Counted from the first letter of the stretch, positions 51,265 to 60,894 are shown. The stretch is DNA of 64,000 bases from Sphingomonas folli (GCF_019429525.1 NZ_JAHXZL010000010.1:144971-208970); one strand, 5' to 3'. Program-made: numbers and translations. The notes: a model not told the origin generated them from the sequence alone.

Positions 51265-52158
51265 ATGGACCTGCTCGCCCTCGCCGACTTCACCCTGGTC
51301 GCCCGCCACGGCGGGGTCGGCCGCGCCGCGCGCGCCGCGGGGCGCCCCAAGGCGACGCTGTCGCGCCGCGTCGCCGAGCTGGAGGCGGCGCTCGAGCTGC
51401 GGCTGTTCGAGCGCGGCGGGCGCGCGCTCAAGCTGACCGAGGAGGGCCGCGCGCTCTACGAGCGCACCGCCGCGCTGCTGACCGAGCTGGACGAGACCGC
51501 CGCGGCGGTGGCCTCGGGCGCGCGTGCGCCGCGCGGGCGGCTGCGCGTGAGCGCGCCCCTGCTCTTCTCGCAGACCGCGATGGGGCGGCTGGCCGCCGGC
51601 TTCGCGCTCGCGCATCCCGAGGTGCGGCTCGAGGTGACCAGCGAGGACCGCGCGGTGGACATGATCGAGGAGGGCTATGACCTCGTCATCCGCGTCGACC
51701 CCGCGCCCGACGCCGCGCTGGTGGGGCGCCCGTTCCTGCGCGACCGGCTCGTCGCGGTCGCGGCGCCCGCGCTCGCGCCCCCCGCGCCGGGCGAGCGCGC
51801 GCGCGCGGTGGTGCGCGGCGCCGCGGGAGCGCCGGCGGACTGGCGGTTGCGACCCGGCGGCGTGGCGGAGACGATCGCGGTGGCGCCGGTGCTCGGCCTG
51901 TCGTCGCTGGTGATGGTGCGCGACGCCGCGCTGGCGGGCGTGGGCGCGGCGCGGCTGCCGATCTCGCTGGTCGCGCGCGACCTCGCCGCGGGGCGGCTGG
52001 CGCTGTGGGGCGAGGTCGATGCCGCCCCGATCCGATTATGGGCGCTCTACCCGACGCGGCGGCTGCTGAGCGCGCGCGTCGCCGCCTTCCTCGACCATCT
52101 CCGCGCCGCCTTCCCGACCGGCAGCGCGGAGGAGCTCGCCGCCTATCTCGCCGACTGA
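51265..52158 (+). CDS. LysR family transcriptional regulator
   Basis: The protein has 297 residues from ATG 51265 (GGAG 5 nt upstream). The N-terminal winged HTH is clear: DFTLVARHGGVGRAARAAGR then KATLSRRVAELEAALELRLF. The effector domain has RGRLRVSAPLLFSQTAMGRLA and GYDLVIRVDPAPDAALVGR. It resembles the DUF-free LysR group that often regulates a neighbouring oxidoreductase or exporter. The MATE exporter starts 66 nt downstream in the same direction. Confidence 0.9.
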   Translation: MDLLALADFTLVARHGGVGRAARAAGRPKATLSRRVAELEAALELRLFERGGRALKLTEEGRALYERTAALLTELDETAAAVASGARAPRGRLRVSAPLLFSQTAMGRLAAGFALAHPEVRLEVTSEDRAVDMIEEGYDLVIRVDPAPDAALVGRPFLRDRLVAVAAPALAPPAPGERARAVVRGAAGAPADWRLRPGGVAETIAVAPVLGLSSLVMVRDAALAGVGAARLPISLVARDLAAGRLALWGEVDAAPIRLWALYPTRRLLSARVAAFLDHLRAAFPTGSAEELAAYLAD

Positions 52159-52224
52159 AGCCCGCTATCCCGCGGCGCGATAAGCCTCTACAGCCGGCGC
52201 GGGGGACGGGGAGGAACAGGACCG

Positions 52225-53664
52225 ATGGCGCGACCGCCGCAGCGCGACCTCACCGCCGGGCCGATCGGGCGCACCCTGCTGCTGTTCGCGCTGCCGACGC
52301 TCGGCTCGAGCGTGCTGCAGTCGCTCAACGGCTCGATCAACGCGATCTGGATCGGGCAATTCCTCGGCGAGCGCGCGCTGGCCGCGACCACCAACGCCAA
52401 CATCATCATGTTCCTGCTGGTCGCCGCGGTGTTCGGCTTCGGCATGGCGGCGACGATCCTGATCGGGCAGAACATGGGGCGGCGCGACCTCGACGCGGTG
52501 CGGCGCGTGCTCGGCACCTCGCTCGGGCTGTTCGCGGGCGTGTCGCTCGTCACCGTGCTGCTCGGCTGGTTCGCCGCGCCCGCGATCCTGCGCGCGCTCG
52601 CCACGCCCGCGGAGGTCTACCCGCTGGCGCTCGCCTATCTGCGCGTGATCTTCGTGGCGATGCCGCCGGGCTTCCTCTCGGTGCTGCTGACGATGGCGCT
52701 GCGCGGCACCGGCGACTCGATCACGCCGCTCAAGTTCATGGCGCTGGGCTCGGCGATCGACGTCGCGCTCAACCCGCTGCTGATCCGCGGGCTCGGGCCG
52801 CTGCCCGCGCTGGGGATCGAGGGCTCGGCGCTGGCGACACTGATCGCCAACACGGTCTCGCTGCTGGCGCTGCTCGGCTACGTCTATCGCCGTGACCTGC
52901 CGGTGCGGCTGCGCGGGGCGGAGTGGCGCTACGTGCTGCCCGACCCGGCGCTGCTGCGGACGATCGTCGCCAAGGGCGTCCCGATGGGGTTGCAGATGCT
53001 GGTGGTCTCCACCTCGGCGCTGGCGATGATCGGGCTGGTCAACCGCCACGGCACCGCCACCACCGCCGCCTATGGCGCCGCGAACCAATTATGGACCTAT
53101 GTCCAGATGCCCGCGATGGCGGTCGGCGCGGCGGTCAGCGCGATGGCGGCGCAGAACATCGGCGCGGGGCGATGGGACCGCGTCGGGCGGATCACGCGCA
53201 CCGGCATCCTCACCAACCTGGCGCTGACCGGCGGGCTGGTCGCGCTGCTCACCCTGCTGGACCGCCACCTGCTGTGGCTGTTCCTCGGGCAGGACGGCGG
53301 CGCGGTGGACATCGCGGTGCGGATCAACCTCATCGCCGGGTGGAGCTTCGTGCTGTTCGGCGTGTCGATGGTGCTGTCCGCCACGGTGCGCGCCAACGGG
53401 TCGGTGATCGGTCCGCTGGTGATCCTGGCGGTGGCGATGTTCCCGCTGCGGCTGGGGCTCGCCGCGGGCCTGTCGCCCAGCTGGGGTGCCGACGCGATCT
53501 GGTGGAGCTTCCCGGCCGGGTCGGTGGGCTCGATGCTGATGATGATCGGCTTCTACCGGCGCGGCGGCTGGCGCCGCGGCGGTCTGCCCGCGACCCCGCA
53601 CGAGGCGGAGGAGAAGGCGCTGGCGGGCTGCGAGCCGACCGCCAGGTCGATGCCGGTGGGGTGA
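52225..53664 (+). CDS. MATE family efflux transporter
   Basis: The protein has 479 residues with 12 helices. TAGPIGRTLLLFALPTLGSSV, NAIWIGQFLGERALAA and FGFGMAATILIGQNMGRRD form the first lobe. The second lobe repeats the pattern (KGVPMGLQMLVVSTSALAMIGLVNR and AYGAANQLWTYVQMPAMAVG). It exports cationic or organic compounds using a Na+ or H+ gradient. GGAGGAACAGGACC precedes ATG. Physically adjacent to the LysR gene, it may be its target. Confidence 0.9.
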   Translation: MARPPQRDLTAGPIGRTLLLFALPTLGSSVLQSLNGSINAIWIGQFLGERALAATTNANIIMFLLVAAVFGFGMAATILIGQNMGRRDLDAVRRVLGTSLGLFAGVSLVTVLLGWFAAPAILRALATPAEVYPLALAYLRVIFVAMPPGFLSVLLTMALRGTGDSITPLKFMALGSAIDVALNPLLIRGLGPLPALGIEGSALATLIANTVSLLALLGYVYRRDLPVRLRGAEWRYVLPDPALLRTIVAKGVPMGLQMLVVSTSALAMIGLVNRHGTATTAAYGAANQLWTYVQMPAMAVGAAVSAMAAQNIGAGRWDRVGRITRTGILTNLALTGGLVALLTLLDRHLLWLFLGQDGGAVDIAVRINLIAGWSFVLFGVSMVLSATVRANGSVIGPLVILAVAMFPLRLGLAAGLSPSWGADAIWWSFPAGSVGSMLMMIGFYRRGGWRRGGLPATPHEAEEKALAGCEPTARSMPVG

Positions 53665-53726
53665 GGGGGCCGTCTCCGCGCGCGGGTCGCTCCCGCTGGG
53701 CCACTGGCGGCGCGATCGTCTCGTCC

Positions 53727-53779
53727 GATCCTGAACCCGTCTCGGGTCCGGCGGATCCTGGAACGGGTTCAGGATGACC
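53727..53779. repeat. Dispersed inverted repeat, GTCATCCTGA family (short)
   Basis: GATCCTGAACCCGTCTCGG and the facing GATCCTGGAACGGGTTCAGG followed by ATGAC lie between the convergent MATE and LptG genes. It could form a hairpin ending both transcripts. Confidence 0.75.
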
Positions 53780-53863
53780 GCGCACGCAGGAGCCCAGAGT
53801 CGTCGCGTCCACCGCACGCCGCCCAGCGATCCCTGCGCCTACCGGACACCCGCGCGAACGGCC

Positions 53864-54958
53864 TCACTCCTCCGTGCGCAGCAGCACCGCCTCGCCGATC
53901 AGCAGGAACAGCAGGAACGGCGCCCAGGCCGCCAGGAAGGGCGGGTAGGCGCCGAGATTGCCCATCGCCAGCGCGAACTTGTCCGCCATGAAATAGGCGA
54001 AGCCCAGCGCCATGCCGATCACCGCGCGGACGAACAGCGCGCCCGAGCGCGCGATGCCGAACGCCGCCACGGCGCCGAGCAGCGGCATCAGCACCGACGA
54101 CAAAGGTCCCGACAATTTGTGCCACAGCACGCCCTCGAGCGACTTGGTCGGTCGCCCCGCCTCCTCCAGGTCCGAGATGGCGGCGCGCAGCCCGGTGAAG
54201 GAGAGCGCGTCGCCGTCGACGCTGGCGAGCGTGAACTGGTCGGGGGTGACGCCGCGCGCCACCACCGTCTCGCCCAGCGCGGTGAGCCTGCCCGAGGCGA
54301 CGTCGAAGCGCTTGGCCGGCCACACCTTCCATCCGTCGCCCTGGCGCAGGCCGTTGGGCGCGGTGATCAGCCCGCGCAGCCCGCCGTCGGGGTTGCGCTC
54401 GTAGACGGTGATGCCCCCGAGCCGCGCCGCCTCGCCGCGCCCGCTGATCCGGTCCGCCGAGATCAGGTTGTTGTCGGCGCGCACCCAGACGTTGGCGCGG
54501 TCGCCGCGGTCGGGCGGCATGGCGCCGTAGTTCACCTTCTGCCACGCGCTCAGCTCGGCGGTGGCGCGGCTGACGATCCGGTCGTTGAAGGCGAAGGTGA
54601 GCAGCGCGATGCCGACGCTGGCGATCACCAGCGGCGCCAGCACCTGGTGCGCCGAGAGGCCCGAGGCCTTGAGCGCCACAACCTCGCTGTTCGCGTTCAT
54701 CGTGATCAGCGTCAGCACGGTGCCGAGCAGCACCGAGAAGGGCAGGAAAGTCGAGATGATCTGCGGCGCGCGCAGCGAGACGTAGCGCCACACCTCGGCG
54801 TCGCCGTTGCCCGCGCTGGCGAGGATGCGCCCGCTCTCGCTCAGCAGGTCGAGCGTCTGCAGCACCAGCACCAGCCCGAACAGGAGCCCGAAGGTGCGCG
54901 TGAGGAACAGCCGCGCCATGTAGATGGCGACGGTGCGCGAGGGGAAGAAGGCGCTCAC
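53864..54958 (-). CDS. lptG: LptG, LPS-type lipid export ABC permease
   Basis: The protein has 364 residues, six helices and a periplasmic beta-jellyroll. YMARLFLTRTFGLLFGLVLVL starts helix 1, NSEVVALKASGLSAHQVLAPL is the coupling helix, and GQVxxL-like jellyroll strands (DQFTLASVDGDALSF) occupy the middle. It starts with the GTG that overlaps the LptF stop. With LptF, LptB and LptC it extracts lipid from the inner membrane; in sphingomonads that lack LPS the probable cargo is glycosphingolipid. Confidence 0.9.
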   Translation of the reverse strand: MSAFFPSRTVAIYMARLFLTRTFGLLFGLVLVLQTLDLLSESGRILASAGNGDAEVWRYVSLRAPQIISTFLPFSVLLGTVLTLITMNANSEVVALKASGLSAHQVLAPLVIASVGIALLTFAFNDRIVSRATAELSAWQKVNYGAMPPDRGDRANVWVRADNNLISADRISGRGEAARLGGITVYERNPDGGLRGLITAPNGLRQGDGWKVWPAKRFDVASGRLTALGETVVARGVTPDQFTLASVDGDALSFTGLRAAISDLEEAGRPTKSLEGVLWHKLSGPLSSVLMPLLGAVAAFGIARSGALFVRAVIGMALGFAYFMADKFALAMGNLGAYPPFLAAWAPFLLFLLIGEAVLLRTEE

Positions 54959-56157
54959 GCGCGCGCCTCCCTGCGGCGGCGGCCGGGGAGGTAGCGCGCG
55001 ATCATCTGCCAGGCCTTGCCGAAGAACCGCTCCAGCGCGCCGATCGGCTGGCCGCCCGGCACATAAGCGAGCGTGTAATACATCCACAGGATCAGCGCGC
55101 CGAAGAGCAGGAAGGGCGCCCACAGCGCGATCAGCGGGTCGACCCCGCCGCGCTCGCCCACCGCGGCGGCATATTGGTTGATCTTGTGATAGGTCACCAC
55201 CATCACGATCGACAGGAACACGCCCAGCGCCGAGCTGGAGCGCTTGGGCGGCACGCCGAGCGACACCGCGAGCAGCGGCAGCAGGAACATCATCGCCACC
55301 TCGACGACACGGAAGTGGAACTCGGCGCGACTGCTGTCGCGCTGCGCGGCGCTGGCGTTGCTGGCATGGCCCAGCTTGGCGAGCTGCGGCAGCGTATATT
55401 CCAGGTTCTTGCCGCCGCGCGTGCGGAAGCTCTCGAACCGCGGCAGGTTGATCGGCAGGTCGTGCGAGCTGAAGGTCAGCACGCGCGGCGTCGGGAAATC
55501 GGGGCGGTTGTGGATCAGCGTGCCGTCGGTGAGCCGGAAGGTGATCACGTTGGGATCGTCGGTGGCGAGGAACTGGCCCGTCTCGGCGGTGACGCCGACC
55601 CAGTCGTTGCGCGGGGTCAGCGCGTGGAGGAAGATGCCCGACAGCCGGCGGCCGCTATCCTGGCTGCGCTCGATGCGCAGCGTCATGCGGTCGCCCAGAT
55701 GGGTGAACTCGCCGACCTTGATCGAGGCGCCGAGCGCGCCGGTGCGCAGCTCGAAGCGCAGCTTCTCGTAATTGTAGCGCGCCAGCGGCTGGACATAGCC
55801 GACGATCGCGATGTTCAGCGCGGCCAGCACGATCGCGTACATGTACGGCACGCGCAGCAGCCGCGAGTAGCTCATGCCGACGCCGCGCATCACGTCGAGC
55901 TCGCTCGAGGTGGCGATGCGACGGAAGGCGAGCAGCACGCCCAGCATCAGCCCGATCGGGATGCCGAGGCCGAGATATTCGGGCAGCAGGTTGGCGAGCA
56001 TCTGCCACACCACGCTGACCGGCCCGCCCTGGGTGATGACGAAGTCGAACAGGCGCCCGATCCGGTCGAGGATCAGCAGCATCGAGGCGATCAGCAGCGT
56101 GGCGAACAGCGGCAGTGCGATCAGCCGGGCCATGTAGCGGTCGATCGAGGTGAACAA
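54955..56157 (-). CDS. lptF: LptF, LPS-type lipid export ABC permease
   Basis: The protein has about 400 residues from TTG 56157 (LFTSIDRYMARLIALPLF); the family N-terminus M-x-x-IDRY supports this, with ATG 56133 as alternative. Six helices: VVWQMLANLLPEYLGLGIPIG, then the coupling segment FRRIATSSELDVMRGVGMSY, a periplasmic beta-jellyroll (GDRMTLRIERSQDSGRRL and onward), and the C-terminal half SRAEFHFRVVEVAMMFLLPLL. The C-terminus overlaps lptG (GTGA). The two permeases are the conserved lptF-lptG pair of the Lpt exporter. Confidence 0.9.
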   Translation of the reverse strand: MFTSIDRYMARLIALPLFATLLIASMLLILDRIGRLFDFVITQGGPVSVVWQMLANLLPEYLGLGIPIGLMLGVLLAFRRIATSSELDVMRGVGMSYSRLLRVPYMYAIVLAALNIAIVGYVQPLARYNYEKLRFELRTGALGASIKVGEFTHLGDRMTLRIERSQDSGRRLSGIFLHALTPRNDWVGVTAETGQFLATDDPNVITFRLTDGTLIHNRPDFPTPRVLTFSSHDLPINLPRFESFRTRGGKNLEYTLPQLAKLGHASNASAAQRDSSRAEFHFRVVEVAMMFLLPLLAVSLGVPPKRSSSALGVFLSIVMVVTYHKINQYAAAVGERGGVDPLIALWAPFLLFGALILWMYYTLAYVPGGQPIGALERFFGKAWQMIARYLPGRRRREARA

Positions 56158-56279
56158 GGTGCGGCGCTGCCCCGTGGCGTCGGGCGGTGAAGGCCCTGGT
56201 GAGGCTGCGGCTATACGGGGCCGCGACGCGCGCGTCAGCAGCGAAAAGCGTGACGGTGAAGGGGAATGTGGGGCGTTGA

Positions 56280-56419
56280 GATCCTCCCCGGGACGGGGAG
56301 GGGGACCAGCCGCAGGCTGGTGGAGGGGGGCTTCCGCGTAGCAGCGGTGGCGTCCGCGGAGAGCCCCCTCCACCACCGGCCCGCGGCCGGCGGTCCCCCT
56401 CCCCGTGCCGGGGAGGATC
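56280..56419. repeat. 140-bp imperfect palindrome, GATCCTCCCC family (long copy)
   Basis: GATCCTCCCCGGGACGGGGA begins the left arm, followed by GGGGACCAGCCGCAGGCTGG and TGGAGGGGGGCTTCCGCG. The right arm mirrors it (GAGCCCCCTCCACCACCGGC, then GGTCCCCCTCCCC, then GCCGGGGAGGATC). It lies between the histidine kinase and lptF, both on the minus strand, and could separate their transcripts. A shortened copy is at 36545-36609. Confidence 0.8.
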
Positions 56420-56429
56420 GGGAATGCCC

Positions 56430-58364
56430 TCACGCCGCCGCGCGGGTCTCCCCCGGCCGGACGGCGGCCTGCGCCACCGCGCGCTCCAGCGCCGCGAGGG
56501 TGAAGGGTTTGCGCAGCACCGGGCGGCCGGCGAGATCGACCGCCTCGTCGGCGCCGCCGGCGAAGCCGGTGACGAACAGCACGGGCACGCGCGGGTGCGT
56601 CGCGGCCAGCTTGGCGACCATCTCGGGGCCGGTCAGCGTCGGCATCAGCACGTCGGACAGGATCAGGTCGACCCGCTCCATGGCGGCGAGCAGCGCGGCG
56701 GCGCGGGTGGGGTCGTCGCAGGCGCGCGGGTGGTGGCCGAGCTCGCTCAGCGCCTCCATCGTCGCGGGCAGGACGCGCGGGTCGTCCTCCACCACCAGGA
56801 TATGCAGCCCGGTGGCGTCGCGCCCCGGCCCCGCCGCCACCGCGGCCACCGGCACCGCCGGTGCGGCGCGGGGCGGCAGCACCGCCGCGGCGGGCAGCGC
56901 GCGCTCGCGCGGCAGCAGCAGCGTCACCGTGGTGCCGAGCCCCACCACCGAGTCGACCGACACGTCGCCGCCCAGCCCGCGCGCGAAGGAGAACACCTGG
57001 CTCAGCCCCAGGCCGGTGCCCTTGCCGATCGGCTTGGTCGTGAAGAACGGCTCGAACACGCGCTCCACCAGCTCGGGCGTCATGCCGCAGCCGGTGTCGC
57101 TCACCGCCAGCGCGACATAGTCCGCGCCCGCGACGGTGCGGCGCAGCGCGCGCACGGTGAGCGTGCCGCGCCCCTCCATCGCGTCGCGCGCGTTGACCGC
57201 GAGGTTGACCAGCGAGTTCTCGAGCTGGACCCGGTCGGCGCGCGTGCACCAGCCGTCGCTCTCGTCGCCGAACCGCACGGTGACGCCGTCGCCCAGGGTG
57301 CGCCCGATCAGGTCGGCGAGCCCCTCGAACAGTGGCGCGGCGGCGATCGTCTCGGGGTTGATCGCGGTCTCGCGCGCGAAGGCGAGCAGTTGCTGGGTCA
57401 GCGCGGCGGCGCGCTGCGCGCCGTCGTGCGCGCTCGCCAGGTGGCGCGCGGCGGTCGTCGGGTCGATCGTCACGGCGCGCTGCGCCAGCTCGATCCCGCC
57501 CAGCACCACCGCGAGCATATTGTTGAAGTCGTGCGCGATGCCCCCGGTCAGCTGGCCGACCGCCTCCATCTTCTGGATCTGCCGCAGCCGCGCCTCCTGC
57601 ACGCGCAGCTCCTCGGTCGCCTGCGCCACCGCGCTGGCCAGTTCCTCGGCGCGATCGCGCTGCAGGTCGGCCTCGGCGCGTGCCACCGCATGCTCCGAGA
57701 GCGCCGACACCACCGCCCAGCCGAGCCAGATCACGCCGACCACCAGCAGCAGCCCGAAGGCGGCGAGCACCTTGGCGATGATGCTCGATCGCCGCACCGA
57801 GGCCTGGGCGTGGCTGGTGCGCGCCTCGAGCAGCACGCGCTCCTGCGCCACCAGCGAGTCGAGCCCCGCGTTGATGCGCGTGAGCGAGTCGGCCTTGCTG
57901 CTGTGGTAGAAGCGCGCCAGGGCCTGGTTGTTCTTGCGGTAATTGGTGTTGAGCGCGGTCAGCGCGAGCTCGTCGCCGCGCTCGCGGAAGGCGTCGCGGA
58001 CCTCGGCGAGGTGGCGTGCCTGCACCATGTTGTCGCGGGTCAGCTTCTCGAGCCGGTCGATCGTCTCGTCCGCGCGGCGCCAGTCCTCGAAATAGAGCCG
58101 GCCGAGCTGCTGGTCGCCCGAGATCACGTAGCGCCCCAGCGACGCCTCGGAGCGCGCGATCGTGCCCTGCAGCGTGCGCACCAGGATCATCACGTCGTAG
58201 CTGTGGCGCTGCGCCGCCAGCGCGTCGTCGCGGCGGTGGTTGGCCTCGCGCAGCGTCAGCAGCAGCGCGGCGAGCACCGCGACGCCCAGCAGGCCCATCA
58301 CCCACAGGGCGATCGTCCCCCAGGTGGAGGTCGGGCCCCCGCGCTCGGCGTCCTCGTCGGTCAC
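56430..58364 (-). CDS. CHASE3 hybrid histidine kinase with C-terminal receiver
   Basis: The protein has 644 residues from GTG 58364. TM1 is about residues 16-37 and a helical periplasmic CHASE3-type sensor spans about 45-190 (RTLQGTIARSEASLGRYVISGD). TM2 is about 200-222, with a coiled coil to 265. HisKA has the phospho-acceptor in GGIAHDFNNMLAVVL (His278). HATPase_c follows with NLAVNARDAM (N box), DTGCGMTPEL and GKGTGLGLSQV. The receiver near 525-640 has ILVVEDDP and LILSDVLMP (phospho-Asp). The output partner is not encoded beside it. A TTACC-AAA-GGTTAA near-palindrome (58390-58403) lies 26 nt upstream, overlapping the spt stop. Confidence 0.9.
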   Translation of the reverse strand: MTDEDAERGGPTSTWGTIALWVMGLLGVAVLAALLLTLREANHRRDDALAAQRHSYDVMILVRTLQGTIARSEASLGRYVISGDQQLGRLYFEDWRRADETIDRLEKLTRDNMVQARHLAEVRDAFRERGDELALTALNTNYRKNNQALARFYHSSKADSLTRINAGLDSLVAQERVLLEARTSHAQASVRRSSIIAKVLAAFGLLLVVGVIWLGWAVVSALSEHAVARAEADLQRDRAEELASAVAQATEELRVQEARLRQIQKMEAVGQLTGGIAHDFNNMLAVVLGGIELAQRAVTIDPTTAARHLASAHDGAQRAAALTQQLLAFARETAINPETIAAAPLFEGLADLIGRTLGDGVTVRFGDESDGWCTRADRVQLENSLVNLAVNARDAMEGRGTLTVRALRRTVAGADYVALAVSDTGCGMTPELVERVFEPFFTTKPIGKGTGLGLSQVFSFARGLGGDVSVDSVVGLGTTVTLLLPRERALPAAAVLPPRAAPAVPVAAVAAGPGRDATGLHILVVEDDPRVLPATMEALSELGHHPRACDDPTRAAALLAAMERVDLILSDVLMPTLTGPEMVAKLAATHPRVPVLFVTGFAGGADEAVDLAGRPVLRKPFTLAALERAVAQAAVRPGETRAAA

Positions 58365-58399
58365 CGCCGGCGATTTACCGCCGTTTACCTTACCAAAGG

Positions 58400-59689
58400 T
58401 TAAAGCGCCCCCGCTGAGGCCCCCGTGATCGCGCCGACCTGCTGACCCGCCGCGGCGAACATCGCGATCACGCGATCGATCTGGTCGGCGCTATGCTCGG
58501 CGCAGATCGAGCAGCGCAGCAGGAAGGTGCCCGTCGGGGTGGCGGGCGGGCGCGCGACGTTGACGTACAGCCCGGCCTCGAGCAGCCCCTGCCACATCGC
58601 CACCGCCTGCTCCTGGTCCTCCAGGATCACCGCGACGATCGCCGAGTCGGGCGCGTCGGTGCCGAGCCGGAAGCCCAGCGCCTTGAGCCCGCCGTGCAGC
58701 CGGCGCGCATTGTCCCACAGCCGCGCGCGCTTCTCCTGCGCGTGCATCAGCTTGCGGATCGAGGTGGCGGCGGTGGCGACGACCGAGGGGGGCAGCGAGG
58801 CGGTGAAGATATAGGGGCGGCAGGAGAGGCGCAGCGCCTCGAACTTGGGATGGTTCGAGATGCAGAAGCCGCCGACCGTGCCGACCGACTTGGAGAAGGT
58901 GCCGATCACGACATCGACGTCGCGGCCGAGCTCCAGCCCCAGCTCCTCGTACACGCCGCGGCCGTGCGCGCCGAAGAAGCCCATCGAGTGCGCCTCGTCG
59001 ACCAGCACCATGCAGCCGTGCTTGCGCGCCACCGCGACCATCTCGCGCAGCGGCGCGATGTCGCCCAGCATCGAGTAGACGCCCTCAAGCACCACCAGCT
59101 TGCCCGGCGCGGCGGGCAGGCGGCCGAGGCGCTTGTCGAGGTCCTCGACCGAATTGTGGCGGAAGCGGACGATCTCGGCGTCGCCCATTTTGCAGCCGTC
59201 GTAGATCGAGGCGTGGCTGTCGGCGTCGAGGATGACATATTCGCCGCGGCCCGCGATCGTCGAGATCACGCCGAGATTGGCCTGGTAGCCGGTCGAGAAG
59301 ACCATCGCGTGCTCGGCGCCGTAGAACTCGCGCAGCGCCGCCTCGGCCTCGACATGGTCGCGGAAGGTGCCGTTGAGCATGCGGCTGCCGTTGGTGCCGC
59401 TGCCGAACTGATCGAGCGCGCGCTTGCCCGCCGCGATCACGTCGGGGTCGAAGGTCATGCCCATGTAATTGTAGGTGCCGAGCAGGATCGTCTCCTGCCC
59501 GCGGATCACCGCGGTGGTGGGCGAGCGGACCTCCTCCATCACGATGCCGAAGGGATCGCGCACGCCCGAGGCCATCAGCCTGTCGCGCTCGGCGATCAGC
59601 GGGTCGAACTTGGCGAACAGGTCGTGCGCGGTCGGCGCGGGCGCGACGGTCTCGGGCAGCGCCTCGGGCTGGAGGCCGGTCTCGGTCAT
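58400..59689 (-). CDS. spt: Serine palmitoyltransferase
   Basis: This is a 429-residue PLP enzyme of the alpha-oxoamine synthase family. LLGTYNYMGMTFDPDVI, NGSRMLNGTF and DADSHASIYDGC (His159, which stacks on PLP), VDEAHSMGFFG and GTFSKSVGT (Lys267, Schiff base) agree closely with the characterised Sphingomonas enzyme, including the His number. It condenses L-serine with a long acyl thioester to 3-ketosphinganine in the cytoplasm. Here it is the first recognised step of the sphingolipid operon and is followed upstream in transcript order by acp and cerR; the spacing to acp is 5 nt. Confidence 0.95.
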   Translation of the reverse strand: MTETGLQPEALPETVAPAPTAHDLFAKFDPLIAERDRLMASGVRDPFGIVMEEVRSPTTAVIRGQETILLGTYNYMGMTFDPDVIAAGKRALDQFGSGTNGSRMLNGTFRDHVEAEAALREFYGAEHAMVFSTGYQANLGVISTIAGRGEYVILDADSHASIYDGCKMGDAEIVRFRHNSVEDLDKRLGRLPAAPGKLVVLEGVYSMLGDIAPLREMVAVARKHGCMVLVDEAHSMGFFGAHGRGVYEELGLELGRDVDVVIGTFSKSVGTVGGFCISNHPKFEALRLSCRPYIFTASLPPSVVATAATSIRKLMHAQEKRARLWDNARRLHGGLKALGFRLGTDAPDSAIVAVILEDQEQAVAMWQGLLEAGLYVNVARPPATPTGTFLLRCSICAEHSADQIDRVIAMFAAAGQQVGAITGASAGAL

Positions 59690-59694
59690 CGCGC

Positions 59695-59937
59695 TCAGCC
59701 CCGCAGCTTCTCGACCGCGTCGGCGAGCTGCCCGACGGTCTCGATCTCGGCCTGCATGTTCATCGTGATGATGATGTCGAACTCGTCCTCGATCGCGGCG
59801 ACGAAGTCCATCACGGTGAGCGAGTCCCACTCCAAGTCGCCCTGGAAGGTGGTCGCCTCGGTGATCTCGATGCCCTTCTTGTTGAAGGGTTCGATCTGCG
59901 CGCGGAGCGTGTCGAGGATCGCGGTACGGTCGGTCAT
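59695..59937 (-). CDS. acp: Acyl carrier protein for sphingolipid synthesis
   Basis: The protein has 80 residues. DLEWDSLTVMDFVAAIEDEF holds the DSL phosphopantetheine site (Ser39) and helix II. The C-terminal helix ends LADAVEKLRG. It is distinct from housekeeping AcpP in lacking the usual ELG opening. Caulobacter encodes a dedicated ACP next to spt, and the same arrangement here suggests it delivers the fatty acyl group to serine palmitoyltransferase. Confidence 0.9.
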   Translation of the reverse strand: MTDRTAILDTLRAQIEPFNKKGIEITEATTFQGDLEWDSLTVMDFVAAIEDEFDIIITMNMQAEIETVGQLADAVEKLRG

Positions 59938-59980
59938 GGGCTCGGCTGTGGCCTTGAAATGCGGCGGATGTCGGGCCGCG

Positions 59981-60894
59981 CTATAGCAGGCCCTGGGCGC
60001 GATACCATCGCGCCGTGGCCGCCAGCCCCGCGGCCGCGCCGATCCGCGCGCGCCACAGCTCGGGCGGCGGCGCCTTGGCGGGATCCGCGGTCCAGTCGGG
60101 GTGGAGCATATAGGCGACTCGGTCGGCGGTGAGCTTGGCACCGCGCCCGCGGATCAGCGCGTCGCCGCGCGCGGCGAGGCGGAGCAGCGCGGCGGGGAGC
60201 GGCAGCGGCAGCGCGCGCCGTCCCACCGCCGCGCCGATGGCGCGCGCGAAGTCGGTGTAGCGCAGCGCGCCGTCGGGGCTGGCGGGCTCGTAGGTGGCGT
60301 GCGTGCCCGCGTTCCCCGCTGTGCCGGGCCGCGCGGCGAGCGTCAGCAGCAGCCGCGCGAGATCGTCGACGTGGATGATCGACAGCCGGCCGTCGGGCGG
60401 CAGCGGTACCACGCCGCGCCGCGCGGCGCGGAACAGGTCGCGCTGCTCCATGTCGCCGGGGCCGTAGACGCCGGGCGGGCGGACGATCGTCCAGTCGAGC
60501 CCGCTGTCGCGGACGACCGTCTCGGCGCCCGCCTTGGACCAGCCGTAGTGGGACAGGGCGGGCTCGCGCGCGGCGAGCGACGAGACGTGGACGAGGCGCG
60601 CCACGCCCGCCACCTTCGCCGCCCCGACTACGGCGCGCGTGCCGTCGACGTTGGCGGCGGCGAAGCCGGCGCGGTCGGGCGCGTTGACCGCGCCGGCGAC
60701 GTGGACCACCGCGTCGGCGGTCGAGACCAGCGCCGAGAGCGCCGCGGCGTCGTCGAGCGCGCCGCGCACCCAGGTCACGCCGTCGCGCTCGGGCGGCGCC
60801 CGCCGCGCCAGCGCGCGCACCGCGTGGCCGGCCGCGAGCGCCTGTTCCAGCAGCGCGCCGCCGACGAAGCCGGTCGCCCCGGTCAGTGCCAGGA

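Noticed and set aside
54955..58305. One very long open frame that would fuse LptF to the sensor-kinase region
   Set aside because: The part upstream of 56157 is Arg/Ala shadow sequence antisense-frame to the kinase; LptF homologues begin at the IDRY segment.
58390..58403. CtrA binding site before the hybrid kinase
   Set aside because: TTACCAAAGGTTAA has only one full TTAA half-site and overlaps the spt stop; noted in the kinase entry but not called.
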